The notes beneath the pieces were generated by a model, which saw only the letters and a program-made list of their open reading frames with translations, was not told where the DNA came from and searched no databases. A DNA stretch of 64,000 bases, taken from NCBI GenBank assembly GCA_020466095.1, contig CM035807.1, positions 110,395,808 through 110,459,807 on the forward strand, in the 5' to 3' direction. The stretch is from Chlorops oryzae. Taxonomy: Eukaryota > Arthropoda > Insecta > Diptera > Chloropidae. The position numbers and the translations under genes were made by a program. Each line of letters opens with the position of its first letter. Positions within the stretch are counted from its first letter, which is position 1. Below, one piece after another: positions 35,784 to 46,304 of this stretch.

Positions 35784-35786
35784 TTA

Positions 35787-36329
35787 GAATTTGGAAAAAT
35801 CTTACGGTGTCGACCGACTGTAGCATGCTTCTATTTTATATTATTTTTTTAAATTTTGTTTTTTTTCTATTTATCCTTCTACACTCGAAGAGGAGCTGAC
35901 TAAATCGACAAAAATGTTTCTCAAAGCGTTAAGTAGTGCAAATACCGCTTCGACCTGCTCTTGCATGTGAACTTTTGCATTTACCCACTGTGCGAGTATT
36001 TGTTTTTTTTAACGCAAAGTTCTTCGATATTTACTTTCATACGCGGCTTTGCTATCGTTAGAAGGGAATTTTCGTTTTTTTTTCTGATTTTGTGAAAGAG
36101 CGAGTCCTCGCGATGGCATGAGGTGGATCAAAGTGAGGGCGAAAAAAAAGGTGCGGGCTTGACGTGGCATTCCCCTTTAAAATACTTGACTGTGTAGGTG
36201 AGGGAGCGGCCCATACACTAGGGAAGTATGCGACGGTGATGGAATATTTTTTTTTTTTTTTTTGAACACGCGTCCATCTCTACATGAGAGATTCAAAGGG
36301 ATTACAACGTGACTGAGTGAATTGAAAAA
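35787..36329. other. No gene recognised
   Basis: AT-rich sequence with T runs near 35858 and 36247. Confidence 0.3.
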
Positions 36330-36524
36330 ATTTCAGATCAACTCCTTCGATAAGAAAAGTGTATACGAACAGACGGACTGGCATGGCTAAATCCAATCTC
36401 CTGGTGATGCTGATCATTTCCAACAAATTTTGTATGGTGTGCCTCGAATGGTTCTGGGCGTTACAAACAACGACACAAACCCAATATGCCCACCCTCGAC
36501 ATAGAGTCTGTCGGGTATCAAAAA
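36330..36524 (+). mobile_element. mini-me-like element fragment
   Basis: Shares TCCTTCGATAAGA, GTATACGAACAGACGGACTG, GCTAAATCCAATCTCCTGGT, GATGCTGATCATTTCC and CTGTCGGGTAT with the longer copy ending at 60812. Dipteran mini-me elements are known to have a (GTCY)n-type run next to a conserved core, which this pattern fits. Confidence 0.7.
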
Positions 36525-37266
36525 CTTGTCAAAACATGAAAATTATGTGGGAATGAAATTAATTATGTAATCAAATATTTGTCGGACTTTGGTCAAAAAT
36601 GTTTGAAATGAATTATTTGAATCATAAATTTAGTGCCAAACATTACAAGACATGACAACTGGTAGGTAATATAATTCCGCAAAACTTTCGTGACTTCATT
36701 TTCAATTCAATTTAAATTTTTCCTATTTTTCCTTTTTTTTTTTTTTTTGCACGAGAAAAGCAGGTCATTTCGCCGTCGCCTTTTTATAAATTATTGACCA
36801 ACTTCCCAAAAATAGAACGGCGAGAAATAGACCAAAAAATAGAAAATAAAAAATAGAAATAAAAAATAGAAAATAAAAATAAAACAAAAAACTAAAAGAC
36901 AGACAGAGCTTCGGAAATAAGCTGCTCAAGTTAAAGTGAATATGCAAATAGAAGCTCAAGTGGCGGAAGTTGAAGAAGACCCCAAAAGGCGTGCCGCGGC
37001 AAACGAAATTAAGCATCCAAAGAAAGACAAAGAAGAACGAGAAGAAGATGTCGAAGACGACAACGAAGATGAAGAGGAAGCGCGAGAGGAGGAAGTGGCG
37101 CTGCAACTGTTTCAAGGCAATGAATGACGAAAAAAAAAAAAAAAAATATGCAACACAGCACGACCAAAGCTGACATAGTCATCACTATTTGGAATTGAAA
37201 TTGGCAAAGTGCATCATCACGAATACGTTCGGGCGACTGAGGAAAGTGAATAACAGAGCAATGAGT
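36525..37266. other. Unique sequence with purine-rich tract
   Basis: 36940-37125 is A/G-rich and gives a Glu/Lys-rich plus frame (63 codons, ATG at 36936-36938). I regard it as compositional, though a short coding exon cannot be excluded. Confidence 0.3.
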
Positions 37267-37860
37267 TCAAGGTAGCCTTGAGACGCCAAGACGGCGATTG
37301 CGACGGCAATGACGGTGAACGATGACGACGACTATGACGGTGATGACTGCGATGACTGTCAACTTGAAATGGTACAAGAATAGTTGGCACAATGTTGAAG
37401 AAGAGCGACACCCAGACGGACGAACATAAAGAGGAAAGGCTGGAGGATTGCAATTATGAAAATTGAATTCAGAAATATTATTTGAATAGTCAATTTTTTC
37501 TCTCAGCGTAGTCTTTGTGTGCGGCGTTGGCGTTGACGATGACGTTGGCGTGGCTGTACTTGTTGCTAATGCGCATTCCGAGGTTTGGCACTTAATTATA
37601 TGGGTAATGTCTTCATTTTTTCCACTGTGGGTGATGCTTTCTGACACTCTGACATGCCTCGAATTCCGGCACCTACAATGAAACGCACATTGTATTTTGG
37701 GAGTGTCGTCTTCGGTATGCATTTGATGCAAAAAATTCACTTGAAAGCCTACGAGTTGACTGAATTCATTGATTTGTGGCTTGCCGAATGGCCTCGAAAA
37801 TGAATGTTTTTGAATGTAGGAATGAAAATCGTGAATTTTGTAATTCTTTACGTCATTCAA
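37267..37860 (-). CDS. Unrecognised 197-codon open reading frame
   Basis: ATG at 37858-37860, stop at 37267-37269, no intron needed. At this base composition an uninterrupted frame of 197 codons outside simple repeats is unlikely by chance, and it is the longest such frame in the window. No family recognised. Visible: a Cys/His/Arg patch CAFHCRCRNSRH around residues 60-71, a Thr/Pro/Ser-rich stretch around 106-120, and a hydrophobic run LTVIAVITVIVVVIV near the C-terminus followed by basic HRHCRRNRR. The hydrophobic run is coded by GTC/ATC simple repeat, which weakens the case. No upstream promoter or downstream poly(A) signal is evident. It could be a lineage-specific gene or a fortuitous frame. 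Confidence 0.22.
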   Translation of the reverse strand: MNDVKNYKIHDFHSYIQKHSFSRPFGKPQINEFSQLVGFQVNFLHQMHTEDDTPKIQCAFHCRCRNSRHVRVSESITHSGKNEDITHIIKCQTSECALATSTATPTSSSTPTPHTKTTLREKIDYSNNISEFNFHNCNPPAFPLYVRPSGCRSSSTLCQLFLYHFKLTVIAVITVIVVVIVHRHCRRNRRLGVSRLP

Positions 37861-38607
37861 AGAAGTTGAAATACACTCTTTTTTTGAACGAATTCATTTC
37901 TGAAAGCAAAAAAAAAAAAACCTCTTTAATTACCCATGGGAGAGTGAAAGTCTGGCAGACAATTATATTTTCTGAAATCGCCATTCACATACACACATTC
38001 AGTGTTCGATGTTCGATGTTCGAATGTGGTATTTGTGTTTTTTTTTCTCATTTTTTTTAAAATAACTTTTCATTAATAAATTCAATTTTTTTTTTCTCCC
38101 CATTTTCGCAATTATAGTCAGCATGGAAAATGCTTTGTACGCTTTCCTCTCAAACGTATTGCATCACATGAAAGCGAAATGAAATGAAAATTTTAAATCA
38201 ACATTGACGAAAGCCAATGAATGACGGCGGATGGCTTTTCCCATTCGATGGAGATGAGATGCGAGCAACTGAAGAAGATTTTCTCTGATTTATTATAGGG
38301 TAAAAGAAATTTTAATTTTATTAATTTTTATTATTGGAAAAGCATGAAGCTGAATTGGATTGGTGTGGTTATTCAATTTTCTTTTATATCATTGCTGCCG
38401 ATGGAGTATTTGTATTGCCAATTGCGGGTTGTTGAATATGAATATTAACAAGAAATGAGACTACTTCAATTTCATTTTTGGCTTGATAGCACTAGTTTAC
38501 AAATTATTAATTTTTATTCTTATTCTTCTTTCGATCATCAAAGAGCACTTTTTGCATTGAAAAAAAAAAAATAACGCTATTGAAGCTATTCTGATGAGCC
38601 GCAAAAT
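37861..38607. other. No gene recognised
   Basis: AT-rich sequence with A/T runs near 37909 and 38085. Confidence 0.3.
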
Positions 38608-39044
38608 TACACAGAGAAAAAAATCAACCAGAAAAATGGTTAAATCAAAAGGAAAAACATACAAAACGGCTTCAACAAAGAATATTTTTATTTTATCAAT
38701 TTTTCTTGTTGGAAAAAATAATGAATTTCCTTTTGAATCAATCATATTTCAGGTTGAATTGACATGATAATTTTCAAAAATGGATTTAACTTTAAATTTT
38801 TGAACTAACCACGGACATAATTGAAATGACAAGATATTTTTTCAAAAAATAAAAATTTTTTTCTAAAATTTTTTATGCAATAAGAGGAAAAAATGTCAAA
38901 ACAAATTTGCTTAACGTTCAAGGCAAAGGGCCCACAGAGCCCTCTGCTGAACATAACCCCAAAAATAGCCATCGGATGGACTTCATCCGATTTCGTCACT
39001 CCGTTTTCGTGAGACTGCTTTCGCAATGCTTAAAAAGTTCTAAG

Positions 39045-39682
39045 TAGGGATGGGCAAAAAATATCGATATATCAAAATATCGATATTTTTAAAACGATAT
39101 ATCGAAAATTTATACTGATATTTTTGCTCGGCGATATATCGTACATCGATATACTTTTCCCGACATCGAAAGCGATATTTTATATACATTTGTCTATCGT
39201 TGTAAACAGTGCCTCACTCGTATTTCTCTTGGATATAAAGAGAGCATTTTAATCGTTAATGTCTTATCTTATCGTATCATATCTTATCATACCATCTGAG
39301 AACTGGAAAACGTCCTTTTTTACACTCCAATTTTGTCTAAAATATGTACAGTGTACTCTGTCTTAAGCAGACACCTACGGGATCTAAATATATGTCCGCT
39401 TAACAGAGGTATTCGCTTAAGAGGAAAGTATTTGAGAAGCAGGAGCACAAGAAAATTCCTGAAATCTGTCCGTTTAGAGTAGTGTCCGCTTAGAAGGGTT
39501 CTCCCCAAGCAGAAGTTACACTGTATTTTAGTAAAATAGTCATTTTTAATTGGTATTTATAATTCGATATGTCGAAAGCTCGATATTTCTCCCCCGATAG
39601 TATCGTTTCAATTTCGATGCTTTTTAAATATATCGATACGATATACATATATCGATGTATTTTCCCATTTTGCCCATCCCTA
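39045..39682. mobile_element. 638-bp element with TAGGGATGGGCAAAA ends, nested
   Basis: TAGGGATGGGCAAAA (left) and TTTTGCCCATCCCTA (right) are perfect inverses. The sub-terminal region is repeated CGATATATCGA. TAGGG-type ends are common in hAT elements, yet the flanking repeat is 12 bp with one mismatch (AAAAGTTCTAAG 39033-39044, AAAATTTCTAAG 39683-39694), longer than the usual 8. It contains another MITE at 39349-39523. Confidence 0.8.
39349..39523. mobile_element. 175-bp pogo-like MITE nested in the 638-bp element
   Basis: CAGTGTACTCTGTCTTAAGC at left and GCAGAAGTTACACTG at right, inverted with mismatches. TA on both sides (39347-39348 and 39524-39525). Internal GTCCGCTTA/TAAGCGGAC-type motifs. 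Third nesting level here. Confidence 0.78.
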
Positions 39683-40034
39683 AAAATTTCTAAGATGAAT
39701 GAGTAACTTATATATCATATTTTATAAAGTAAATGAGAATTATACCGAACGAAAAGAAATGTAATTAAACATATTTCCTTTTAAATCAACCAAAAATGTT
39801 GTTGGCTCAACAATTTTTCATTTGAAATTTTCGTTCTGCTCGAAAATCAAAAGGACTAGTGAATAACAATGCGCACTTAAAAAAAAATCATGTTAAAATT
39901 CGCTCAGTGTATACGAAGTTTTTGTACTTTTTTACAGAGGGAAGCATATCAGCTAAACGGATGGCCATACCGATAAGTTTTTCCACAGTTGTTGTTATAT
40001 GAATGGCCTCTCAATACAAATACATTAAGACCAT

Positions 40035-40413
40035 CCCTGTAGGAAATGTCAATAGTGAATCTATACTCTTTCTCTACTGACTGCGTCAACAGTACTACTG
40101 ACCAGTTTATACCCGTCGCAATGCTTTGCGTTATTGACATTTAACATTGAGTTGTCATTGAATGTCAACAGTAGACCGAAAAACTATTGACGACTATTGA
40201 CGTCGGTACTATTATGTAGAAAAATGTAGTACTCTTTCGCTTTATAAGGAGACACGTTGTTGACATGGTCAATAAAGATGAACTATACCTCTTGAGAGTA
40301 CAGTTTCTATAATGACACCGCCCGTAAATACTGTTGACGTTGGAACTAATCCTCTTGTCTATATTGACGTCAATATAGAAATGGGGCCATATGGCGACAG
40401 GCTTCCTGCAGGG
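40035..40413. mobile_element. 379-bp TIR element, CCCTGTAGGAAATGTC ends, AT duplication
   Basis: CCCTGTAGGAAATGTCAATAG-like left end and CTTCCTGCAGGG right end. AT flanks both ends (40033-40034 and 40414-40415). Repeated TATTGACGTC/GTCAACAGTA motifs in both orientations. The CCC..G..GGAAATGTC start matches the 25515 and 30416 elements. Confidence 0.75.
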
Positions 40414-40415
40414 AT

Positions 40416-41967
40416 ATAATCAGAACACAGTCTAAAAGTATGTTCAAACATACGGAAAATATCAAACCTATTCAGTGTAGTGTGAATTTATATTGATTAA
40501 AAAAAATATAATAAATTTGTTGGGGTGTATTGCAGCTCTTTCGAGTAGAACTCAACAATGCATCATGCGATTTGAACAAATTATCCCTTAAATAAAAGTT
40601 AATTAAACCCTTTAAAACTTTTCTCTCCATAGTAATAAGATCAGTCCATAAAACAAGATTCTGTAAGCCTTTAAACCTAAAGAACACATATTTGTTAGGA
40701 AAAAATCCATCACTTTTTCCATTCATGAGCATCTAAAACATCGATATCGTGGAAAATAATTTTTTCAAATATTTTTGATTTCAAATTCGTTTCTTATCCA
40801 ACAAAATCCGATATTCGTTTTTAAAATCCACGCATAAATGGCAAAGTTATAATTTTCTAATCGAGGGAATCGAGGAGACAAAATGAGCAATGAAAAATTT
40901 CAAATCTTTCAGAAAAATTTCCCAGAAATGCTAATTATATGAGAAGGTGAATCAGCAGACAAAGGAAAACAAGTACTACCAAGAATTTTATGAACGACAG
41001 AAGAAGATATCCTTTGAACATTGAATGAAAAAATCTTCTTTCTTTTTTTCTGTGAGGATAAATAATTCTAAGAAGTTAACTTTGGAAGTAAAAATTTCTC
41101 AGAAATCTTGAAGTTAATCCCCTTAAGAGTGAAGAAAATTGAAATACCGGAAAAGTGTAAAATTTTTCATAGAAAATTTCATTAATTAATTTATTAGCCT
41201 TCTTGAATCACGAGGCTTTTAAGGCAGTTTTTTTATTCGCTTTTCCCACTTCTCCTTTCGAATTTTCATGGAGTGTGGGTCTTTTTCGACGGAGTGTTGG
41301 GCTTTATAGATAAAGGTGAAAAATTTTTGTTCAAAAAGCCTAATCTATTCGATATTTAAGGGCTTCTATTTTTCAAAATGACACATTTTGTGCCGGCTTT
41401 ACATCGTGCTCGCATCCTTCCTTCCGATTTTTAGGTACTACTCAGTAAGAGTTTTCGAGAATAATATTCGTAAGGAGCAGTGCACTCTTTAGGAGAAAAA
41501 TGTTGTTTTTTTTTTCATAAATAAGCATCAAACAAATTGGCTATGTTTGCCTAACGCGATGCTAGTTGGTTGGAATCGGGAGAATCTCCATTGCTCGAGA
41601 GTATCATTTCTCCACAAAACTGCTTTTACATCGAATTTCTCTATACACAAATGTATTAACTTAAGAGCATTCTTGTGAAGTATTGCCTTCCACATTATAT
41701 CGATACGAAATTGAAAGAAATGAATGAAGAAAGACAAGCAGGCAGACGGACGGATGGGCGGACGGATGGACGGGACACGCTCTTGCGATGTTGCAATGGA
41801 TGGATGCACTCTAGCGTGGCGTTTGTTTATTTTATCGCAATTTCTCAGACAACGTCATCATATTTTTCAACATGAAAAGCTTCTCGTGCCATGGATACAT
41901 TGTGCTGTCCTATGCCGGGGTCATTTCGAAATTCGAGTTATAAAAAAATTCAAAGAAATAATATTTA
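40416..41967. other. No gene recognised
   Basis: Unique AT-rich DNA. GGACGGATGGGCGGACGGATGGACGG (written here as a GGAC/GGAT run, 41747-41772) is a short CGGA-type tract. Frames over it are Arg/Gly/Asp-rich artefacts. Confidence 0.3.
41747..41772 (+). repeat. Short CGGA/TGGA tract
   Basis: Imperfect CGGA/TGGG tetranucleotide run of about 26 bp. Similar to the CAGA/CGGA runs of the mini-me-like elements, but without their core. Confidence 0.6.
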
Positions 41968-42237
41968 ATAAATAAATAATAAATAAATAAATAAAATAAA
42001 AATAAATAAATAAATAAATAAATAAAATAAATAAATAATAAAATAATAAATAAATAATAAATAATAAATAAATAAAAATAATAAATAAATAATAAATAAT
42101 AAATATAAAAATAATAAAAATAAATAATATAAAAAATAACTATATAATAATAATATTTAATATAATAATAAATAAAATAAATATTTAATAAAATAAATAT
42201 AATATAAAATAAATAGAAAAATAATTATAATAAAGGA
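41968..42237. repeat. AATA/ATAA low-complexity tract
   Basis: About 270 bp made almost only of A and T in AATA, ATAA and TAAA units, decaying to the right. Confidence 0.95.
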
Positions 42238-44850
42238 ATAAACTGAAAAGAAATAAATAGAAAAAATAGAATAAAATAAATCAAAATTAGAGAAAGATTA
42301 AGATAAAATATAAGGCTATGTGAAAGTAAAGATCTTTGTGCTTCCAGAATTATGGAACTGAATTCAAGTCCTGAAGCTTAGATCCCTCAACTTGAATTGA
42401 ATAGAGAAATCTTTGGCTTTTCAGATGCCAACTCCCAGCTCGGGAGTGTTTATTGTGCCCAGTAACCAGCCAAACAACCAGGTCCCAAGGCATTGAAAAT
42501 TATTAACTAATAACCACAGCAAAAGGTGCGATCAAACACGTCACCCGACACAACGTAGGAGCCCTATATGATAAATTTCAAGAATATTTTTAAGAATAAT
42601 TTCATGTTAGATGACCCAAAGTTTTGAATCTTAGACGAACGCTTTCAACACTTACAGAAAATTGTGAAATTTTCCCCCTCAATACAATTACATAAGATCG
42701 AAATCATATCCTTTAAGTACCCTTGAGCAGTACTTGGAATTCATTATTTCGAAACCCCATCAAAATAGCTACTACAGGACACTCGTGGAAAACTGTATCC
42801 GATGAAAATCAACTTCAGAATTAATCTTCTCGAATATTTTATGTCGTTCCAGTGCATAACTCCATCCTTGTGCCCCACTGAGAGACACTACACACAAACA
42901 AACATACACGCATAAATAGCTGCAACACTGAATAAGTCCTTAAGCAGCGCGCAGCTCCGCAAGTTGACCGTGGACTCTTTCATATTTATGTTAACGCTGC
43001 GCCGAATCCACAATCAAATTCACAATGGGTGTAAGTTGTAAAGCGCAAAGAAATCCTTACGAAAGAAAAAAGAAGAAAAAAATCAGCGGATAAAGAAAAG
43101 AAAAGAAAGAAAGAAGTCGTAAATAAAAACGAAAGGAATGCGCTCAAAACGCAATTTCTGCTGAAAATTCACGCGTTATTCCGACCACTGTCAGCAGCAG
43201 TTTGCAGTAGTTGCAGCGGCATCGCAGCTCCCGACAGGACACAAGCTGCTGCATTTGTACGATTTGTTGTTTCTTCCTTTCTTTTCTTCCTTTTTTTGGC
43301 AACACAAGGCAACGAGTTTCTGCGTGAAGCCGAAATGTATTTGTTTTCTTTATTTTTGTTTTGTTTTGTTTTTTTTCGTTTAGTTTTGTTTTGTTTTTCT
43401 GCCGCCGACTTGAGCATATTCAAATCCGAGAAAAGTAAAACAAAAGCTCAATCTCAAAAAGCAGCGGAAAGAAACAATGGCAAACGGGCGCCCCTGCTCC
43501 GATGATCCATGCTTTAGCGACTATGTAGTCCCAAGCTCTATTGTCTAGATTTATGCTTTATGTGTGTGGGAAAATCCGTTGGAATATCGAAAGACGCACA
43601 GTTCCACACAGTTTGTGCATTCCATATCGGGAAGATAAATCATTGCATAGAAAAAAAAACAAAACAAAAAAAAAAATAACGACAGCAACGATGGCGGTTA
43701 TGCGTGTTTTCGCTTGTTCGGTGGAAACATATTTGTTCGTCTTTTTGCTCCATTTTTGTATCATTATTTTATTTTTATTTTTTTTTTGAATATTTTCTTC
43801 TCGCTGGGTAAACTGCGTGGAACGTGTAGGAAAAACGTGTTAAAAGATGTTTATGTTGATGCTGACTGGCGTTGATGCAATTGCATTGCAATGATGATGA
43901 CAACAACAACAACGACAGAGACGGAGAAGTCGATGGTGACAGCGACATTAATGGCTTTCAATCACTCGCATGCAGATGATTCTGCTGCAGCAGGGAATTC
44001 GTAATTCCTTTTGATCAATCTTGATTTCGATTGAATTATTTTAATACGTTTTCCCAGTCAAATTTAATTCACTCTTCTCCGGGGTTTTTTTTCTTTCCTC
44101 ATTTTGTTTTGCTAGATCCTTTGAACCGTTCTTGTTCAAATGAAGAAAGAAAAAATTCCACACAAATAGAGACCCCATTTTCAATGGAAACGATGAGTAT
44201 CACAAAAAAAAAATAGAGAGAGCGAAAATAGAACAAAAAATACATGTCGATATTGAATGGGAGATACCCGTAATCTTTGCTCGAAAAAAATTGTCTAGAT
44301 TTGAGCTACATAGCAATCACTAGGTACGTGCCGTAAAATTTAACGTGACATGACATGAAAGTAGTTACTTAGTTTTTTACGTACATACGTGAGCAAAAAA
44401 CTGAAAGAATGATGCTTTGAAAAAAAGGAAATCACAGTTCTTTTACATGCATTGCCTGCATTGATGCGGTGGTGTCGCAATTGGCAATGGGAAAGGAATC
44501 CATCCATCCAGCCGAGGGGTTGAGAGGCATGTAATAGTCACTTATGAAATATCATGCAGGATATTGAGTTTTTATGTAGGTAACTTCAATAAAAAAAAAA
44601 TAGTCAACTTGTAGTCTCAAGTATAGAATCTAAAGCTTTGTATGGGGTAATCAAGACATATGCCGTAGAAGTTCCATTAGTATGGGACACACTGCTCATC
44701 GAGGGTGTATGTACGAGAATTTATGTAGGTTGTTGAAGCTGAAAAGTAGCTGGGTGGGTAGGTTTGGGTCAAAGAATTTGCTTTTAATCAAATGGAGAGG
44801 AAGACCTAGAATTATTAAAGTATTTTTCTTTTCGTTATATCGGTTTCGGT
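42238..44850. other. No gene recognised; mixed unique sequence
   Basis: The 42850-43520 and 43840-44000 stretches are less AT-rich with GCAGCA/CAACAA motifs typical of insect regulatory or untranslated DNA. TTTTGTTTTG repeats at 43355-43400. No splice-supported coding frame. Confidence 0.3.
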
Positions 44851-44854
44851 ATTT

Positions 44855-45290
44855 GGGCCAAAATTCTTTTTAATGCCTTCACTTCTGTCCCTGTCAATGA
44901 AAATCAGTTTTTCTGAAGGAGCAAACCATATTAATAAAAAATTAATTTTAACAAAAAATGTATGAATAACGAAATAAAATACTCTAGTCGAATTTAAAAA
45001 AATCAATGATTAACAAAACTTAATTTTTTTCCTTCGCAAATTACGGTAACATTGTTGTCTTATCTTGTCTTGTCTTGCCAAACAAGACAACAATGTTACT
45101 GTAATTTGCGAGTAAACAAGATGAAAGTTTGGTAATATTCGATTTTTTCCAATTGGACTAGAGTATTTTATTTCGTTATTCATAAATTTTTAGGTAAAAT
45201 TTATTTGTTATTTATTTGATTTGCTCTTTTACGAACACTGATTTTCGTTGACAGAGACAGAAATTTAGGCATTAAAAAGAATTTTGGCCC
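44855..45290. mobile_element. 436-bp foldback element (long near-perfect hairpin)
   Basis: GGGCCAAAATTCTTTTTAAT at the left and ATTAAAAAGAATTTTGGCCC at the right are inverted. Inversion continues with gaps to a core CGCAAATTACGGTAACATTG / CAATGTTACTGTAATTTGCG whose dyad lies near 45075. ATTT flanks both ends (44851-44854 and 45291-45294). Almost the whole element is arm, with a loop of about 25 bp holding TCTTGTCTTGTC. No coding capacity. Confidence 0.88.
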
Positions 45291-45362
45291 ATTTATCTTT
45301 TGACTAATTCGATTTGTCTTCAACTGCTCCTCGAGTAGTCTAAATTTTTCCAGTATGTACCT

Positions 45363-45411
45363 TCTTCTTTTTCTAGCGTATTCTTTCTCGGCTTATACCG
45401 GGGTCCGCATC
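45363..45411 (-). mobile_element. Tiny 5'-truncated LINE 3' end with 17-bp duplication
   Basis: A 49-bp insert is bounded by TTTTCCAGTATGTACCT on both sides (45346-45362 and 45412-45428), a perfect 17-bp duplication. On the minus strand it reads GGACCCCGGTATAAGCCGAG and ends in an A-rich AAAAAGAAGA tail, like the 3' ends of some dipteran non-LTR elements. Extreme 5' truncation during target-primed insertion explains it. Confidence 0.75.
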
Positions 45412-45428
45412 TTTTCCAGTATGTACCT

Positions 45429-45785
45429 AATTAGTCATTTCTCTTGATTTGGAACTTAGTTTACTCAGTTGTCTTTTATCAGCTGCCATTGAAGAAGAAC
45501 CTCTGCTCAATTCGAGAACTGAATCACAGTCAGTCCGAGTATAGTGAAATGAAATACACATCCTTAAAAGATATCCTGCAGACGACACTCTTACTATATG
45601 TCGCAGATCCAGCTTTAAATGCGACCCTGCAGTTTGTGATCTTTAGAATAATTGTTCTTTATGTGATATCGATAATTTGTATGTCAGAATGTTTCAGAAA
45701 CAATCGTTTGTTATTATAAGTAAGCTTTAGGTCGATAAGACTGATATTTATCGTTTTTGTATATCGTTTTAAATTTGTAAGCCCC
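45429..45785. other. No gene recognised
   Basis: AT-rich unique sequence. A 91-codon plus frame at 45444-45719 has no recognisable features. Confidence 0.3.
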
Positions 45786-45800
45786 GGTTCCGCCGTCTAA

Positions 45801-46253
45801 TAGGGCATTTACATATACGTTTTAGCGCTACTCGTTTAAGCTAAAACGACTAAGTCAAAACGGGGTGTTTACATATGCGCATGTCGTTTTGTTATTTTGT
45901 GGTTATCTTTTGTTTGCTCAACACGTGAAATATGAGTGAATATTGCTATTTAGAAAAGAAGCAATTATTGAAATTGTGTTCGTTTTCTACATTGGTTGTG
46001 GAAACCTCACAATTTTTAAATTAGAAATTTCAATTACCATATGCTTTGCATTTTTATAGTGATGACACTCAGATTTCGATATTTTTATCAGTTATAACCA
46101 GGATTTATCTTGTTTAGCTACTTGTTTTAAATTAAAACAGGAAAGTTTCTCGTTTTAGTTTTGTATGATAAAACGGGAAAATTCTAAGTTGTTTTAGTGC
46201 AAAAACGGGAAAGTTGCTAAAACGCGAATAAAACGGCATATGTAAACGGTCTA
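45801..46253. mobile_element. 453-bp TIR element with GTTTACATATGC-type ends, TAA duplication
   Basis: TAGGGCATTTACATATACG at left and GGCATATGTAAACGGTCTA at right are inverted with few mismatches, followed inward by repeated AAAACG/CGTTTT motifs. TAA lies outside both ends (45798-45800 and 46254-46256), suggesting PIF/Harbinger. An outer pair GGTTCCGCCGTCT (45787) and AGACGGAACC (46286) hints at an older element around it. Confidence 0.7.
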
Positions 46254-46304
46254 TAATTCGGCCATTTGCTGTTTGATCGCCCTGGAGACGGAACCGCGGT
46301 GAGT

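Larger units (their letters stand above)
38610..39909. mobile_element. CAC-type TIR element interrupted by nested insertions
   Basis: Left end CACAGAGAAAAAAATC with TA at 38608-38609. Right end CGCTCAGTG with TA at 39910-39911. The inner AAATCAACC and TTTCCTTTTGAATCAA/TTTCCTTTTAAATCAA motifs recur on both sides of a 638-bp insertion (39045-39682). The ends resemble those of 17387 and 21683 but are short and diverged. Confidence 0.4.

Noticed and set aside
36936..37127. Glu/Lys-rich 63-codon plus frame
   Set aside because: Purine-rich composition explains it; no conserved motif or splice context.
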